Below are positions 23,046 to 35,139 of a DNA stretch of 64,000 nucleotides, piece after piece. Both the position numbers and the translations under genes were made by a program. The DNA is from Brienomyrus brachyistius. Taxonomy: Eukaryota > Chordata > Actinopteri > Osteoglossiformes > Mormyridae. The notes under the pieces are model-generated. The model saw only the letters and a list, made by a program, of their open reading frames with translations, was not told the origin of the DNA and did no database searches. Position 1 is the first letter of the stretch. Each line of letters starts with the position of its first letter. The stretch lies in assembly GCF_023856365.1 (NCBI RefSeq), contig NC_064542.1, positions 17,894,863 through 17,958,862 of the forward strand, written 5' to 3'.

Positions 23046-23660
23046 TAAACTAACCTCGGCATGCATGTGTGGTTGGATGATGGAGGAGTTCTTACTTTGT
23101 AATAAAAATAAGTCTATAGATAGATATATAGGAATCAGTATCTTATTTAAAATTTTACAAGCCTACCTGAACATTTTGAGAGACTTCCGTACTTTGTAAC
23201 TCAACAAGCTAATCATCACCAAAGACCAGGGCTTTCTTAACCCCATGCCTAGACAGCAATATCCTACTTCCTGTTAAGCCCAAAGGTCTGTCATCTTAGA
23301 TCTTCAAGTCTCCAGTGCAGGATAGGGCAAACATACCTGGCTCTTCACTCTGTCTTAGCAACAGTCAAATAAACATTAAGTAATATAAGGAAAACATTTC
23401 CGGACAATTGTGGGTTATTGTTTTGATAATTGGGGGGCTCTCTGGTGCTGGTTCAGTCCCTGGTTCAGTCCTTATTCGAACATCCTAGTGTAGCCCAGGT
23501 CTGTAAAGCTACCATATACCAAAGTGGGAAGCTGTCGCTTTAAGACATTCCTGAGTGCCGAATGGGAGTGTGGGAGTTTTTTTTTCCCTTTTTTTCTGTG
23601 GGTTTTCTAGGCAGAGGAAGGTGAGTAAAGAGAGTGGAAGGAAGATCGAATGGCAACTTA
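23046..23660. other. Unannotated stretch
   Basis: No gene or repeat identified. A nine-T run and a purine-rich stretch (23610-23645) precede the hairpin element. Confidence 0.3.
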
Positions 23661-23666
23661 GAGAAA

Positions 23667-23749
23667 TGTGACCCATCCGCACGAAATGAGTCTTATGGGT
23701 GTATTTCTTCCAGTGCGACTTAAGACTCATTTCGTGGTGATGGGTCACA
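23667..23749. repeat. Short element with near-perfect 29-bp inverted repeats
   Basis: Left arm 23667-23695 and right arm 23721-23749 are inverse copies with two mismatches in 29. The arms carry TGTGACCCATC and CACGAAATGAGTCTTA. The 25-bp spacer reads TGGGTGTATTTCTTCCAGTG... The unit could be a miniature DNA transposon reduced to its ends, or a hairpin-forming locus. No duplicated target was seen. Confidence 0.85.
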
Positions 23750-26040
23750 AATAAGAAAAATATATATGTTTGAGTAAGTATTAAAGTTTACAGAACTTTT
23801 TATTTTTTACAGTTTTCCTTTCAGCTTTCAATGATACACCGAAAGAACCTCCTAGAATGTACCTATTGAGATGTGAGAGGGTTGAATAGGATCAGTATTT
23901 AGTGTGACATAGGGCACTTGACAGCAGGTGTATCTAACACACTGACATGGGTGTTACACTAGATTTGGAGATTAAGCAATGTGATTAACTGGTGGTACAG
24001 CCTAGATGAATCTGGGCTCCTGTTTTTAGATAATAAAATGGTGTGCAAACCTATTGTGTAATCACAAGTTTCCCACATAATAGTTGCCGCATGTCTTGTA
24101 GCCATAGTGCTGCTGCTTTGTAGCAGTAAAAGCTTGTAGACCTGCTGGTACCTGGAGGAATGACCTACGGAAACCAAGAAGAATCAAGGGTGATGGGCAA
24201 TCTGTCCTCACGTAATCGTGAAGAACATGCACAGACTACGGACTAAGAGGACAGAGCCACTTCAGAGAATGTCTTCTAAATAACAGATATTGTACTTCAG
24301 TGATCTTATACTGTGTGGATTAGTTCATGCATTTTAAATACTTTTGTCCCACAGTATAAATCAAAGTGTCAAGTATTGAGGGGCTATGGGATTTTTCTCA
24401 TTGTCAGAATTTACCGATAGTATAATGAATTTGCTGATTTGTAAGAGAGACAAGTGGATTTGCACAGGCACTAAGGGAACCGAGCTTAAAAACGAAACAA
24501 AGACAAGAGGAAGTGCAAGGTGAGGGGGACCGGAGCCCGATGTGTATGTGGCTGATTAGAGTTTCAGCAGGGAGATCTCCACTAGATTGGGGGCCGCTTC
24601 TGAAGAGTCCCACAAAACCACTAGTACCAGCTCGTCCCTATATTCATAATACTGAGCTAGAAATAGTATTTTGTCTTTTCAGATGATTTTCATGATTACA
24701 GATGCAAAGATGTTTTGCTTTACAGCAGCATTTCCTCTTTGTCCATTTAAATATACGAGGAACAGCTAGTCTGGATGGTGTTTGTAATCACGAGTTTTCC
24801 CATTTCATTCAGAATGTAATTAAATGAACTGAAAGCAGCACTGGCATAAAACAGGCTGAATAATCCGTTCAGACAGTGACTGTCAAAAAGATATGCTTTT
24901 CAAAAATGAGAAAAATAACATGCAGAGCATGTAATGAAAAAAAAAACGTTTCTCAAAGCTGTTTTTTCCCTTAAGTTTGTCACTACTGAGTTAATATATA
25001 GCCCATTGTTACTGCTTTAATACAGAATCTATTTATAACGATTCATATGCTGAATGTGATTTTTTTTTTGGAGGAGTTAAAACAAAACTTTTTTTTTCCA
25101 CAAGAACTCTTCCTACAGCTGCATGCTCTGGAGGGAGTGTGTGACTGTTTGTCTGTGCCACTGTAAGAAAGGAAACAGCAAGAGCAGCTCTTGGTCAGGT
25201 TGTGAGTTTAGCTACTGTAAGTGAAGGACATAAAGGGCAGGGCTGGTAACTGGGGCAGTGCTGGTGGACTGGGTGCTTCAGGCACCTGGAAAGGCAGCTT
25301 TTCAGGGTCTGGTGATAGTAGGAGGCTCACGCCAGTGAAACCATTCCTAGGTCACTGGGGGGGTCGTTCTCTCATCAAACATGTAAGTCAAAAAAGTGTT
25401 TAAAAAGTCCCACGTGTTTGTGTTAAGCTCATTTTCCCTCATCAGCGTTGACATGCCCACAGCACTTAACCTGAACAAGAAGGCGTGGCCGTGCAAGAAA
25501 TATAATTCATTCATCAAGTAAGAAAGGCGGGATACGACCTGGATGATTTTGGCAGCAAGCAAAACATGGAACACGAACCAGTGCATTTACATTTTAAGCC
25601 GAACTGAGACATGCAAAAGCCCTTCTATTTTGAAAACTAAAGCGTGGCAGTATCCTACTACGCTTATATTTGACCATTCTTAGGAACATGAGAATACTTT
25701 GACAAAAAATTAAATGCTACAGTGAAATACAGTTTTTGAATTTTGTGCAGAGCAACTGACATTATTTTATTATATACTGTATATTAAAATAATGTCATTC
25801 ATTGCTGTGATATAATGATTTCAGAACTATTTTCCCCAAATAGACAGTACTGTTGCTCTTTTAAGACCAAATAACTCAAAATTAAAAAGATAAAAAGAAA
25901 AATCAGCTTTACTGTAAGTAACCCGCAACAGCCAATCAATTAGCATAATAAGATGTACATTCATTTCTTCAATTGTTTAGTATTGTCAATTGTTTTACTC
26001 TGCAAGTGATTAACTACAACTGGGGTAAAATTAACATTTT
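23750..26040. other. Mostly unannotated; possible conserved block at 24650-24930
   Basis: No coding evidence. The interval 24650-24930 is unique and contains several homeodomain and Pou-type cores (TGATTACAG, ATTTAAAT, GTAATTAAATG). It may be regulatory. Poly-A and poly-T tracts of 8-10 bases occur at about 24937, 25063 and 25090. Confidence 0.25.
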
Positions 26041-26410
26041 AGACACCATTATGGTAACACTTTTCTTAAGGCCATACTTTTACTAATTTATAAAGACATT
26101 CATAATGCACTGCAGTGCATTCATAAAACATTATAAACAAGACTATAAATATTTATCAAAATCATTATAGCGATGTGTATTATGCATTATGAATGCTTTA
26201 TAAAGCTCTCATAGTCTCATCATCTATAGTGCATTATGGATACCTTTATAATACATTATAATGGTCAGTATAAGCATGCTGGATTATAAAGGTATCTATA
26301 ACGCATTTTAGACGAGTACTTCATAAGGCAGTCATAATGCATAATAAACATGGCTACATTTATAAATATTTATAGCCATGTTTATAATGTTTTGTGAATG
26401 CATTATTTTT
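26041..26410. mobile_element. AT-rich MITE-like repeat, ends incomplete
   Basis: Opens with GGTAACACTTTTCTTAAGGC (about 26054), a known type of fish MITE terminus. It then holds dense alternating TTATAATGCATTATGA-type motifs on both strands. A near-perfect inverted repeat with 16-bp arms (14 of 16 matching) lies at 26341-26386, centred on AAACATGGCTA/TAGCCATGTTT. The matching right terminus was not found, so it is probably truncated. Confidence 0.6.
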
Positions 26411-27779
26411 AGGATTGCTGCTATATTAGTTTTGCTTGGATATTATCAGTTGCATTGAGTAAAAAAAGCAGAACAAATTCCGTGACAAAACGTGATTTGT
26501 TTTTAATGTCCTGGCCGAAGACGATATGTATTGCGTGGTACATCTGGGCCGGGCATGTTAACTGAAGGGCCATTTTTTAATTTAGATAATAACATAATAT
26601 GTTCATTACTGCTTTAGCAAAACTCTAAAGTGGAAAATGCAAAAGCACAGACAGTACAACCTTTGGGGGCAAAAGTTTATGATATGGCTGCAAGCCCATT
26701 CAAATGGAATTGACATCAGGCTACGGGAATCTGCAATAACAACTAGAACAATTCCTAGAGCAAGAGTCACCAGCTAGCAGACTCCACTTGTAATCCAGAC
26801 CTAGAGACATTTATATCTGGACCACTGAGCATTTTTTTGATGGTAATAAACTCATATTTTACGGATAGGTGACTTTTGAAAAGGCAGGGCTATCTGGGTC
26901 CTTTGATTGCAGCATGTTGTCCATTCATGTTGAAAGACATGAATGTGCAAACTAGTGGAGCAGCAGACATGCACACCAGGCAGATGCAATAAATGCACCA
27001 GATCTAAGGCTCGTTCTAAGATCAGAAAAGTCAACAAAAACAGAGTGTTCAAGGATGATTGGACATAGAATTATGGCTTTATTCTCCGCCAACAAATTCA
27101 ATCTTGGATCTGATATCTGAAAATACACCTATATTTAAGAAAGAAGACTTCAATTGAAACTCTTTAACAATGTTGAAAATGACCAATTGTATTTCTGTCA
27201 TGAAGTCCCTGGAACCAAAGCTTGTGTAAAATCTTGTTCCTGGTTAGGACCTTACTGGGGGTGATGGTTGAGCAAGCAGACCTCTGTGAAATTTAGCTAA
27301 ATACCTCTTTCCTAGAGGCATAACAGATATCTTGGTTTGTTCCATGTGAGAGCCAACATTCACAAAAACATGTTAAGAAATGCAGAGATTCACTGGTACA
27401 CATGCAGCACTATGTGCATTCATATAACAGGTCAGGGAAAGCAGGGTGTTTCTGCTGAAATTGTGCTTTTCAGCTTTCATGCTTTATCTTAAGTAGGTCA
27501 GTCAGACGATAACTGAAAGAGTATACCAAGCCTGCGAAAAGGCAGCTTATCTCAGTTTTGGCTTTTATGCTTGACAAAAAATTGGTATCTGTGCCAATGG
27601 AAAAATATGCTATGTACTCTTGCCATGTTACAATTACAGAAGTTCAGGCCGTGCTTTGTTAGCAATTCCCTTCTCAACAGACAGTCCTATGACCCCTTGC
27701 ACCTCTTCCAGAAGGATTACACATGGTTATTGTAGGATGATCTGTTCTCCCTTCTCAGTTATTAGACAATACCATCATA
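26411..27779. other. Unannotated stretch
   Basis: No recognised gene or repeat. The longest open frame is about 100 codons (27620-27940) and runs across a homopolymer, so it is not credible. Confidence 0.3.
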
Positions 27780-27792
27780 CCCCCCCCCCCCC
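27780..27792 (+). repeat. Poly-C tract (13)
   Basis: Thirteen consecutive Cs followed by CTCCCC-type sequence. A second C-rich spot lies at 27959-27967. Confidence 0.85.
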
Positions 27793-28161
27793 TCCCCATC
27801 ATAGCCTGCGGGGTCTGGTTAACCCCCTTGTGTATGTATGCAGTGCTCGCAGTTATAGGTGTGCGCAACCCGACTGTCCTCATTTCCTTGACTCAGTGCC
27901 GCAGGGCCAGAATTGCCTAGAATTCATCCCTAGCCTCTGACTGCAGAATCGAGGTGATCCCCCCCCTTCATGCTGACAGTCAGCTACAAGGAAGAGGACA
28001 TGCACAGAGATCATATCACAAAAGCTGCAGCCCCTTATGGCCAAAGCTCTCCCCACTACTGCCCTTTGTGGTCGGCATTTGTACTTGAACTCCATTAATA
28101 TCCCTTAGGTTTTCCTATCCTGCTATGGTAATTGCTGTATATTCTGTTGCATGTTTAAGCT

Positions 28162-28178
28162 GGGGGGGGGGGGGGGGG
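28162..28178 (+). repeat. Poly-G tract (17)
   Basis: Seventeen consecutive Gs in otherwise unremarkable sequence. Confidence 0.85.
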
Positions 28179-28944
28179 TCAAAGGACACATTTATACTCA
28201 CTTTCAGACCAACTGTGGGGAAACTAAATTCTTTTAACCCCTTTTAGCTTACATTATCCCCATAAGATCAATTAAAATGGACAATCCTTCAAAATACTTT
28301 CGCCCTATTTGCTGATCATTTCCAGTAGTGGATAACAATTGTATCTATAGCCATAGCTTCTTATCACCTTGCTTACTGCCAGGGGCCCCACCTACCCCAT
28401 TCTCCCCAAGTCAAAGATTGCACCAATCAGAGCTACTCCCATATACATGATGGCTGCTCAGGGCTAAACAGGATAATAGTAATTTGGTTCAAAGCTGAGA
28501 CCTTTGAGGAAGTTCTGCTTGGGACAAGCATTTAAATCATGGTCTCTGAAAGGTGACACCAAGGGTACATAACCAGTCTTCAGAAATCATTACGGTATCC
28601 TGTCATAAGGGACCGCGAGGCATTTTCCACATTGCATACAGGTGCACAGCTGGGCTGCTGACCAGACAAACGTTTACATGCAAATACTCTACACCATCGA
28701 ATACTGATTGAACTGTCAGTCCGTATCACTTCTGGAACAATTTAACCTCGCTTGCAAAATCACTCATGAAATTCAAAGTATGCTATTCTGGATGATACCG
28801 ACTTTTATCAGGACAGACAGGTCCTCTCATACTGTACATCTAAGATAAAACACAATGCACATTGTTTTATATTTAATCTTGTTGCCTTTGTTCATGCTAT
28901 TAATGAAAGCAACCTGCAGTTCTGACCAATGAATACGTCTGAGT
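28179..28944. other. Unannotated stretch
   Basis: Unique sequence without open frames of note and without repeats found elsewhere in the window. Confidence 0.3.
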
Positions 28945-29125
28945 ATTTTATTGGTGCTGGGTGGAAACACACAGACAGGTGAGAGGCAGCTTGGGGGGGT
29001 CACAGTGAAGGGTGGGCCAGTGCCCGCCACCCCCTGGGGAAATTGGAGTTAAAGGCCATGCTCAAGGGGCCAATCACTCTCCCACACACAGGATTCAAAC
29101 CACAACCTTTGATCACAGCCATCCC
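28945..29125 (-). mobile_element. tRNA-headed SINE, family B relative
   Basis: On the minus strand, GATCAAAGGTTGTGGTTTGA is B-box-like. It is followed by a GGCCCCTTGAGCATGGCC linker, then a body ending in GACCCCCCCAAGCTGCC. The linker is the same type as in the 41845 and 30655 SINEs, but the body differs. Confidence 0.68.
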
Positions 29126-29937
29126 TTCTATGATTTGACCTTATTATTTATTATAAAAAAATGCACGGGCTATACACTGCCAGGTCTGAACTGGATTGGG
29201 AAGAACTTGAGCAAATTTCTTCCTTAAGTCCACAGTAGCTCTTTGATGTCTAGGGCGCTAACTTAGGCCTTAGCTCTTTCCCACCACCTACCCTTGGAAT
29301 AAGAGCCAGTCCTAGCAGGCAGATATGAGGGTCCGATTCCCCAGGAGGGAGGAAACTCCACTGGAGCAATGGCACCACCGCAAGAGAATGAAAATTCCAG
29401 CCGACTCCTCTTCTTTCACCTCACTGACTTTCAATCGCAGAACAAATTTAAGAACAGAAATTTCTCATTCGGGAAATGAAACCAACCGGCTTCTTTCTTT
29501 TCCTATCACAGAAAGCACTTAGAATGTGCTTCAAAAAATGTGCAGCTATGCACTGACAATTTGTCCTGCTCTCTTTCAGAATCCTGCCTGTAATATAATC
29601 ATTTGTTCTTCTTTTGTCCCTTCTTCATTGTGGTGCAGCCAAATTATGAAAAATAAAAGAACACTATATTTTTAAAAATCTAAATTGTTAAACCCTAATT
29701 TAATTCTGGTTCTGCTGGTGGAAGGTTACACTGCTACACTGCAGGGCAGGAGGAGAGCAGAAGCGATGAAGACCCATAAAGTGAGGAAGAAGCCCTTCAT
29801 TAATGAGAAACTGAGAAGATCCAGACTGTAGTTTGCAAAAAATATAGATATTATTCACACATGCACGCTCGTAAATTGAGAAATGAGTAAAACAATAAAT
29901 TGTATTGTGGTCTCTTAATTTTTTCCATGGATGTACA
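29126..29937. other. Unannotated stretch
   Basis: Only short open frames. The interval 29395-29520 is unique and repeat-free. Nothing can be assigned. Confidence 0.3.
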
Positions 29938-30400
29938 TGCTGGGGCAGAGTGGTGGTTCTAAGGCTAGGAATCTGTGCCAGCAACTGGAAGGTTGTTGAG
30001 TCAAATCCTTTGAATGCCCAGAGTGATTCTACTCCATTGGGTCCTTAACCTGCAATTGCCTCGTTCTGGGTATGACATTAATCTACATCCTACCCTATAA
30101 GGACGTTCTCCAACTTACAGTGAATAACTTGGGGGTTGGTGGCAGGATTGGCACTCCAGCCACCGGAAAAACCTCACACTGGTCCATTTGGACTAGTGTG
30201 GTGCTGAGGTATCACCTGCCACATGGCGCACTCAGGTTCTCATCCCTGAAGTGGTTTGTTGTGTGGTGGGTGCGGCAACGCACTGTAATCAGTGCATACT
30301 CCTTACACACTGTAATCAGTGCATTCTCCTTACACACTGTAATCAGTGCATGCTCCCTACCTCTGTATCTGCCAATGCATAAGGTGCCAAATTATTTCAC
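29938..30400 (+). mobile_element. SINE family E with internal 27-bp triplication
   Basis: The tRNA-like head (GTGGTTCTAAGGCTAGGAAT, then GTTGAGTCAAATCC as B box) leads to CCTTAACCTGCAATTGCCTC. The body includes CTTGGGGGTTGGTGGCAGGA and TTGGCACTCCAGCC, then GGTGGGTGCGGCAACGC. I recognise this order from fish SINEs. At 30281-30361 a 27-bp unit (CACTGTAATCAGTGCATnCT) is present three times at exact spacing (30281, 30308, 30335). The 140-codon open frame across it is incidental. Confidence 0.77.
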
Positions 30401-30654
30401 TTTAACTTTTAATGGTCACTTTCAGACATCATACCTTTGTGACTTTCTGCAAAAATACTGGGTTGCACTCAGTATCGTGCTCATACTCAGCTGAACTGTT
30501 ATAACTACAGCGGAAATGTTGATTAAATAATTTCAGATTAAATGAATAATCTTTGGGAAATTTATTTTAGATCAATGTTCCAGCTGTGAAAATGCATTAA
30601 ATCAGAGAATGAAATTCCATGAGGAAATACCAGGGACCAAAATGATTTGGATGT
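30401..30654. other. Short unannotated spacer
   Basis: AT-rich sequence with no recognised feature between two SINEs of the same orientation. Confidence 0.3.
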
Positions 30655-30935
30655 CCATTCTAGAAAAAAATGCCACGGCAGACTGACACCTGGCAGGTCA
30701 GGCTGGTGCTCAGTTTGGAGTGTTTGCCCTGTCTCAGGGCTAAACCTCGATGCCTGTGATCATAAGGTTGTGGGTTTGAGCCCAGCCTCAGCACATTTGA
30801 GCAAAGCTGTTAACCCTCAGCTCCCTGGGTGCTGTTTTGGGTGGCTCACCTACAGAGAGAGAGAGTTGGGGGAGGCATGAAAAAAATCTCCCCATGGGGA
30901 TAAATAAAAAATATAAATTATCATTATTTTACATT
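30655..30935 (+). mobile_element. SINE family B, plus strand
   Basis: The head holds GGTTGTGGGTTTGAGCCC, a B-box match. Next come TTGAGCAAAGCTGTTAACCC and AGCTCCCTGGGTGCTG, and finally CTCCCCATGGGGATAAATAA with an AT-rich tail. The same head-linker-tail order appears inverted at 41845-42088. Confidence 0.83.
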
Positions 30936-30971
30936 CTATGCAGAAGTATAAATCAACCTCGAGGTGATTTT

Positions 30972-31020
30972 GGGGGTGGTACTGATGACATGCCCTGTCT
31001 CAAGACAACATTGAAGATAA
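30972..31020 (+). repeat. Isolated unit related to the 41-bp minisatellite
   Basis: TACTGATGACATGCCCTGTC then CAAGACAACATTGAAGATAA closely match one unit of the array at 31629-32078, but stand alone about 650 bp upstream. Confidence 0.7.
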
Positions 31021-31029
31021 TAGTCTGGA

Positions 31030-31575
31030 GGTTGAGTCATGGCAACTGGACATGGACTTGTAAGGTAGAAATGTTTCACTGCTCATCCAAGCAGCTTCTT
31101 GAGATTGGTAAGTGACACAAATTTATCCTCCTGGGTAGTTTCACTTTGCACCTGCTCTGAGTTGGCTTACTGAGTGAAACAAAGGGGGAGGGGGACTGTG
31201 GGTAGATGTAACAGTCACACCTTCAGCAGTCCCTCCTACCCCCATAGAGTCGTTAAGAGTCGTCCACCTGGTGGAGGTGTGAATTGGGTCTGATTTTCCT
31301 GGGAAAGGATGAAAGGGCAGCAAGATAAATTGAAGACCTGTTGTGTCTGAGGCCTCCACCTCTGTTGAGTGAGGGGCTGTGGATTTACACATGCAAAGCT
31401 TCCCTCACCCTCTTGAACCACTTGTCTTCTCTATCCAGTATCTGGATGTTAATGTCCTCGAAAGAGTGTCCTTTGTCTTTCAAATGGTGGTACACAACTG
31501 ATTCCAGCCCTTAGGTGTTACTCCTTCTGTGCTGATTTAGTCAGCATTTTTTTCATGTTTCTACAATAAGATTTC
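31030..31575 (-). pseudogene. Penelope-like element, GIY-YIG endonuclease C-terminus
   Basis: On the minus strand 31530-31290 encodes, in order, QHRRSNT, ESVVYHHLKDKGHSFED, INIQILDREDKWF, RVREAL and PSLNRGGGLRHN. This is the conserved C-terminal GIY-YIG region of fish Penelope-like retroelements. The 3' flank down to 31030 carries the AGCAGTGAAACATTTC block often found next to it. Internal stops and frameshifts make it non-functional. The reverse-transcriptase part is absent. Confidence 0.83.
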
Positions 31576-31628
31576 AGCGAGTTATGAACTGAAATACACA
31601 AGAAAGATACGTGGCATCGACAATGATG

Positions 31629-32078
31629 CCCTCGTCCTCAGAGGGTTAAGCCAACATTGAGGATGATACTGATGGCATGCCCTGTCTCCAGGCAACATTG
31701 AGAGTGATACCAATGATGTGCCCTGTCTCCAGCCAACATTGAGAGTGATACCAATGATGTTCCCTGTCTCCAGCCAACATTGAGAGTGAAACCAATGATG
31801 TGCCCTGTCTCCAGCCAACATTGAGAGTGAAACCAATGATGTTCCCTGTCTCAAGCCAACATTGAGAGTGATACCAATGATGTGCCCTGTCTCCAGCCAA
31901 CATTGAGAGTGAAACCAATGATGTTCCCTGTCTCAAGCCAACATTGAGAGTGATACCAATGATGTGCCCTGTCTCCAGGCAACATTGAGAGTGAAACCAA
32001 TGATGTGCCCTGTCTCCAGCCAACATTGAGAGTGATACCAATGATGTTCCCTGTCTCCAGCCAACATTGAGAGTGGTA
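31629..32078 (+). repeat. 41-bp minisatellite, about 11 units
   Basis: The unit is GTGCCCTGTCTCCAGCCAAC plus ATTGAGAGTGATACCAATGAT, 41 bp. Spacing is regular from 31652. Sub-variants (GTGCC or GTTCC; TCCAG or TCAAG; GATACC or GAAACC) alternate in a partly regular way, which suggests two-unit duplications. Because 41 is not a multiple of three, the 131-codon minus-strand open frame passes through all three frames of the unit without a stop. Confidence 0.95.
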
Positions 32079-33610
32079 CTATGTGCTGTTTAAATTTCCT
32101 TTCTTTAAAAATAAGATCATTGCCATGAAAAATAAACTACACTTGACCTGTCAAAGAAATGAACCTGTTTATGTCCATTTTTTGTCAGGAGCAGCAGTAA
32201 AGACACTGAACTAAGGGCAAGGGATGAAGGAAGGCATGTTCACAGCAAACTTCACAGCCTCATTCAGCTCTCAGGGCTATGATAAGATGTAATTCACTGG
32301 GCATTGTGAAGACTCAAGTACAGATCTGATAGTACAGATACTCTGTTATACATACCTTCTTCCCCTTTCTTTGCACATTTTATATGTTAATATAAAAAAT
32401 GGAATGTGAACCATAATCGTACGTGGAATGGACCCGACAGACATGGAATTCAATGGAAAACTTCATTCTTCCTGGTGACTAACAGATGCATGGGATGCAG
32501 GGATTGTTTGGGGAAGAAACAAGGAGATATATTGTGCACAGGTCAGAGAATACAAAGACCCAGTTTACCGTCTAACTCAGATGAGCTGGTCGGTGCCCAG
32601 GGGCTGTGTCACTGCTCTCCCTCTCCCACACACATGAGCAGAGAGGCTTCCCCTCTGTCACGTCTTCCCTGTCTGACATACAGGACCTGAAGTTCCAGCC
32701 ACAGATCCTTGTCTTTTTCACCAAGTGGTTCCTTACATTGCTTCACATGCTTCATGCAAGGCTGTGCTCTAAAGGTCAGTATAGCTCTAATCTTTACTTT
32801 AAGAGAGATTGGCCAGGAAGCCGCATAAGCATTTCTTAAAAATGGCAGTCTATAAAAACAACACTTGCTACATTCATGATGTGAATAACGAACTAAATTA
32901 ATACAAACTCTATGGAAATAAAAATAAAGTGTGTTTTTTTTTTTAATTGGACGTTGGATAACTGGACAGATGCATATCTCTGTGCTCCTGTTTTGTATCA
33001 AATGCAAGGTCTGTGAACCAGCTGTTGTGTAAAAGGGACAAGAGACCTATAAACTTTCAAAAATGACTATAGAAGTCTGTATACCGCAGTGTCTGCCTTT
33101 GTCATAGGAGGTAGTGTATACCTTTCTCACAGAAGATTATGGGTCACAGGGAAGTTCTGGCACTTCATTTTCATATAAATCATTGGCAAGCCTCCCAGAA
33201 ATATGTAATGCCTGCAGCTGCTGTTTAGACTTATGCAGATTTTATCCATCTATCTTGTAGTGGCCCCTTGATGGATGAGACATCAATGCACATTTGCAAG
33301 GGCCGACTGATGCTATTTACCTGCCGCCTTATACTGAAGGACTGGCGCAGCCGCACAGAGTCTAATTTACACCTGGACCTCACACTTAATCTACAAAGGA
33401 AGTCATGCATCATCTCCACCTCCAAAAAGATTCCGTAGGGGCTGAAAGTTGATCCGACACCCTAGTATGTAAAGCTTAGGACGAATCTCAGAACCAACAG
33501 AAACAAAGACCCGGTACAGCCCTCTAACAAGCAGGGTTACTCAAATTTATGTGCGGACAAAAGTGCAGTGACAAGAACTATGCACAATACATGAGAATGC
33601 CATAGTGAAT
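32079..33610. other. Unannotated stretch
   Basis: No gene recognised. Minus-strand open frame 32609-33007 (132 codons) lacks any family motif and crosses a poly-T/A tract. Confidence 0.3.
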
Positions 33611-33615
33611 TCACC

Positions 33616-33655
33616 CTTCCATCCATTTTCTATTCTGCTTACCCAGCAAGGGTGG
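33616..33655 (-). mobile_element. SINE family A tail fragment
   Basis: CTTCCATCCATTTTCTATTC then TGCTTACCCAGC matches the tail end of family A (CATCCATTTTCC...GCTTATCC). Only about 40 bp are recognisable. Confidence 0.5.
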
Positions 33656-33891
33656 AAGTACCAGAACAGAGCAAAACCTGAACTCCAAAGTGATTCCCTT
33701 TGACTGAACTGATCTGTATAGAAATCCATCCTTTTCACTGAATAGGGACTTTAGCAAAGAGCAGGCAGCCCTTTACAGAGCAGTAAGGGTACCGCTGTCC
33801 TCAACACAGACTGCTCTGCTGTGACAATGATCTTAGGCTCGCCTGCAGTGTACTGATATGCACACTATTATCACACGGGGCTTGGGGAGAT

Positions 33892-33993
33892 CAAGGACCC
33901 CACTGAGAGCCAACCAAGAACTGATGGCCATATCTGGTATAATTAAATGGCCAGCTGCCGTAAAGCGACAACGGTGCTTTACCACTTTCAGTG
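33892..33993. repeat. Dispersed repeat G, copy 1
   Basis: Shares about 100 bp (roughly 86% by eye) with 39759-39857, including TCTGGTATAATTAAATGGCC and AGCTGC.GTAAAGC. The second copy sits inside a Tc1 pseudogene, showing this is a mobile unit. Its class is not clear. Confidence 0.75.
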
Positions 33994-35139
33994 CCTTCAG
34001 TGCAAGGTCAGCCATGACTGCATAGCATCAGGGGCTAGACTCAAACACAATCTGCAGGCATGTGTTAGGTCAGGCGTGACCAACGGTGATAAAAAAAAGA
34101 CATCGGGATTTAAGAAATATCCCTCTTTGTGAGTCATAGGATAGAATGATTATTGTTAGAAGGTGGATTTGCATTGCTGTACTGCAGTACGCCTAACCTA
34201 CCTGACCAAAAATATAATATCATAAAAAATAGCAAGTCAGTTTTAAGAGGAAAAAAAATTCTTTAGCTTTAATAACAGGCCTATTTCTAGGGTTGTTTTG
34301 AGGTATAGAGTGTTTGGTCATATGAAAAAGGACGCACAGGTCTACCTGCAGAGGTAGGGTCACTCTGTTACCAGAAATGTATTTTGATAGACAGAAACAC
34401 TACTATGGTTTTTGATGTGACTATTCCCATATTAAAAAGAGATTGAAACTACTTGAAAACAAAGTGTTGTTTAAATATGTCTTATATATGCAGTATATAT
34501 ATATATACGAAAAAAGACATTAAAAAAAGAAAAATTCTGTCACAGCATTGGTGCATGTGTGTTGTTTTATTTGCGAAAAGGACAGTGTAGCACGCAGGAG
34601 CTAATTAATTTCTCAGAATTGTGAGCATGGGGCAACTCCAAGATTTTACCGTATGCTTCTAAACAACAGTAATAAAGTTGTTCTTTTCAGTCTCTATTAG
34701 GTGTCATTATTAACTCTATGATTAATGGAATCGCATAACTGTTGCCCAGTTCAAAAAACAGTATCTTTATATATCCACTGGCCAGGAAAAGTTGGTGATT
34801 TAGTTGACTAATGTAAGTAAGTGTTCACAATGGTTCAGCAGATCGCTTTAACTACTTTTTTTGTTCGTTCTGGAACAATGTTGTCCTGTTTTGGTAGCAT
34901 CAATGAACAGCGGGTGTGATCCCACTTGAAGCGATGATCCTCATTTGGCATGATTTCAAATATACCACGTGAAGTGAAAGTTGTACCCACCAGATCATGC
35001 AGTATTCATGAGTATCTGTTTATTTGAACATGATCGCTGTACTATGAAGAGATTCTGTATAATACAACCGTAAATATTAATAAGAACAGGAGCCTGCGTC
35101 TTGATAAAAAAAAAAAAATCACAAGTCAATATAAAACAA
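33994..35139. other. Unannotated stretch
   Basis: A (TA)n microsatellite lies at 34493-34509. Otherwise unique AT-rich sequence with no coding evidence. Confidence 0.3.

Noticed and set aside
31646..32041. 131-codon minus-strand ORF
   Set aside because: It comes from the 41-bp minisatellite and cycles through all three frames of the unit, which is not expected of a selected protein.
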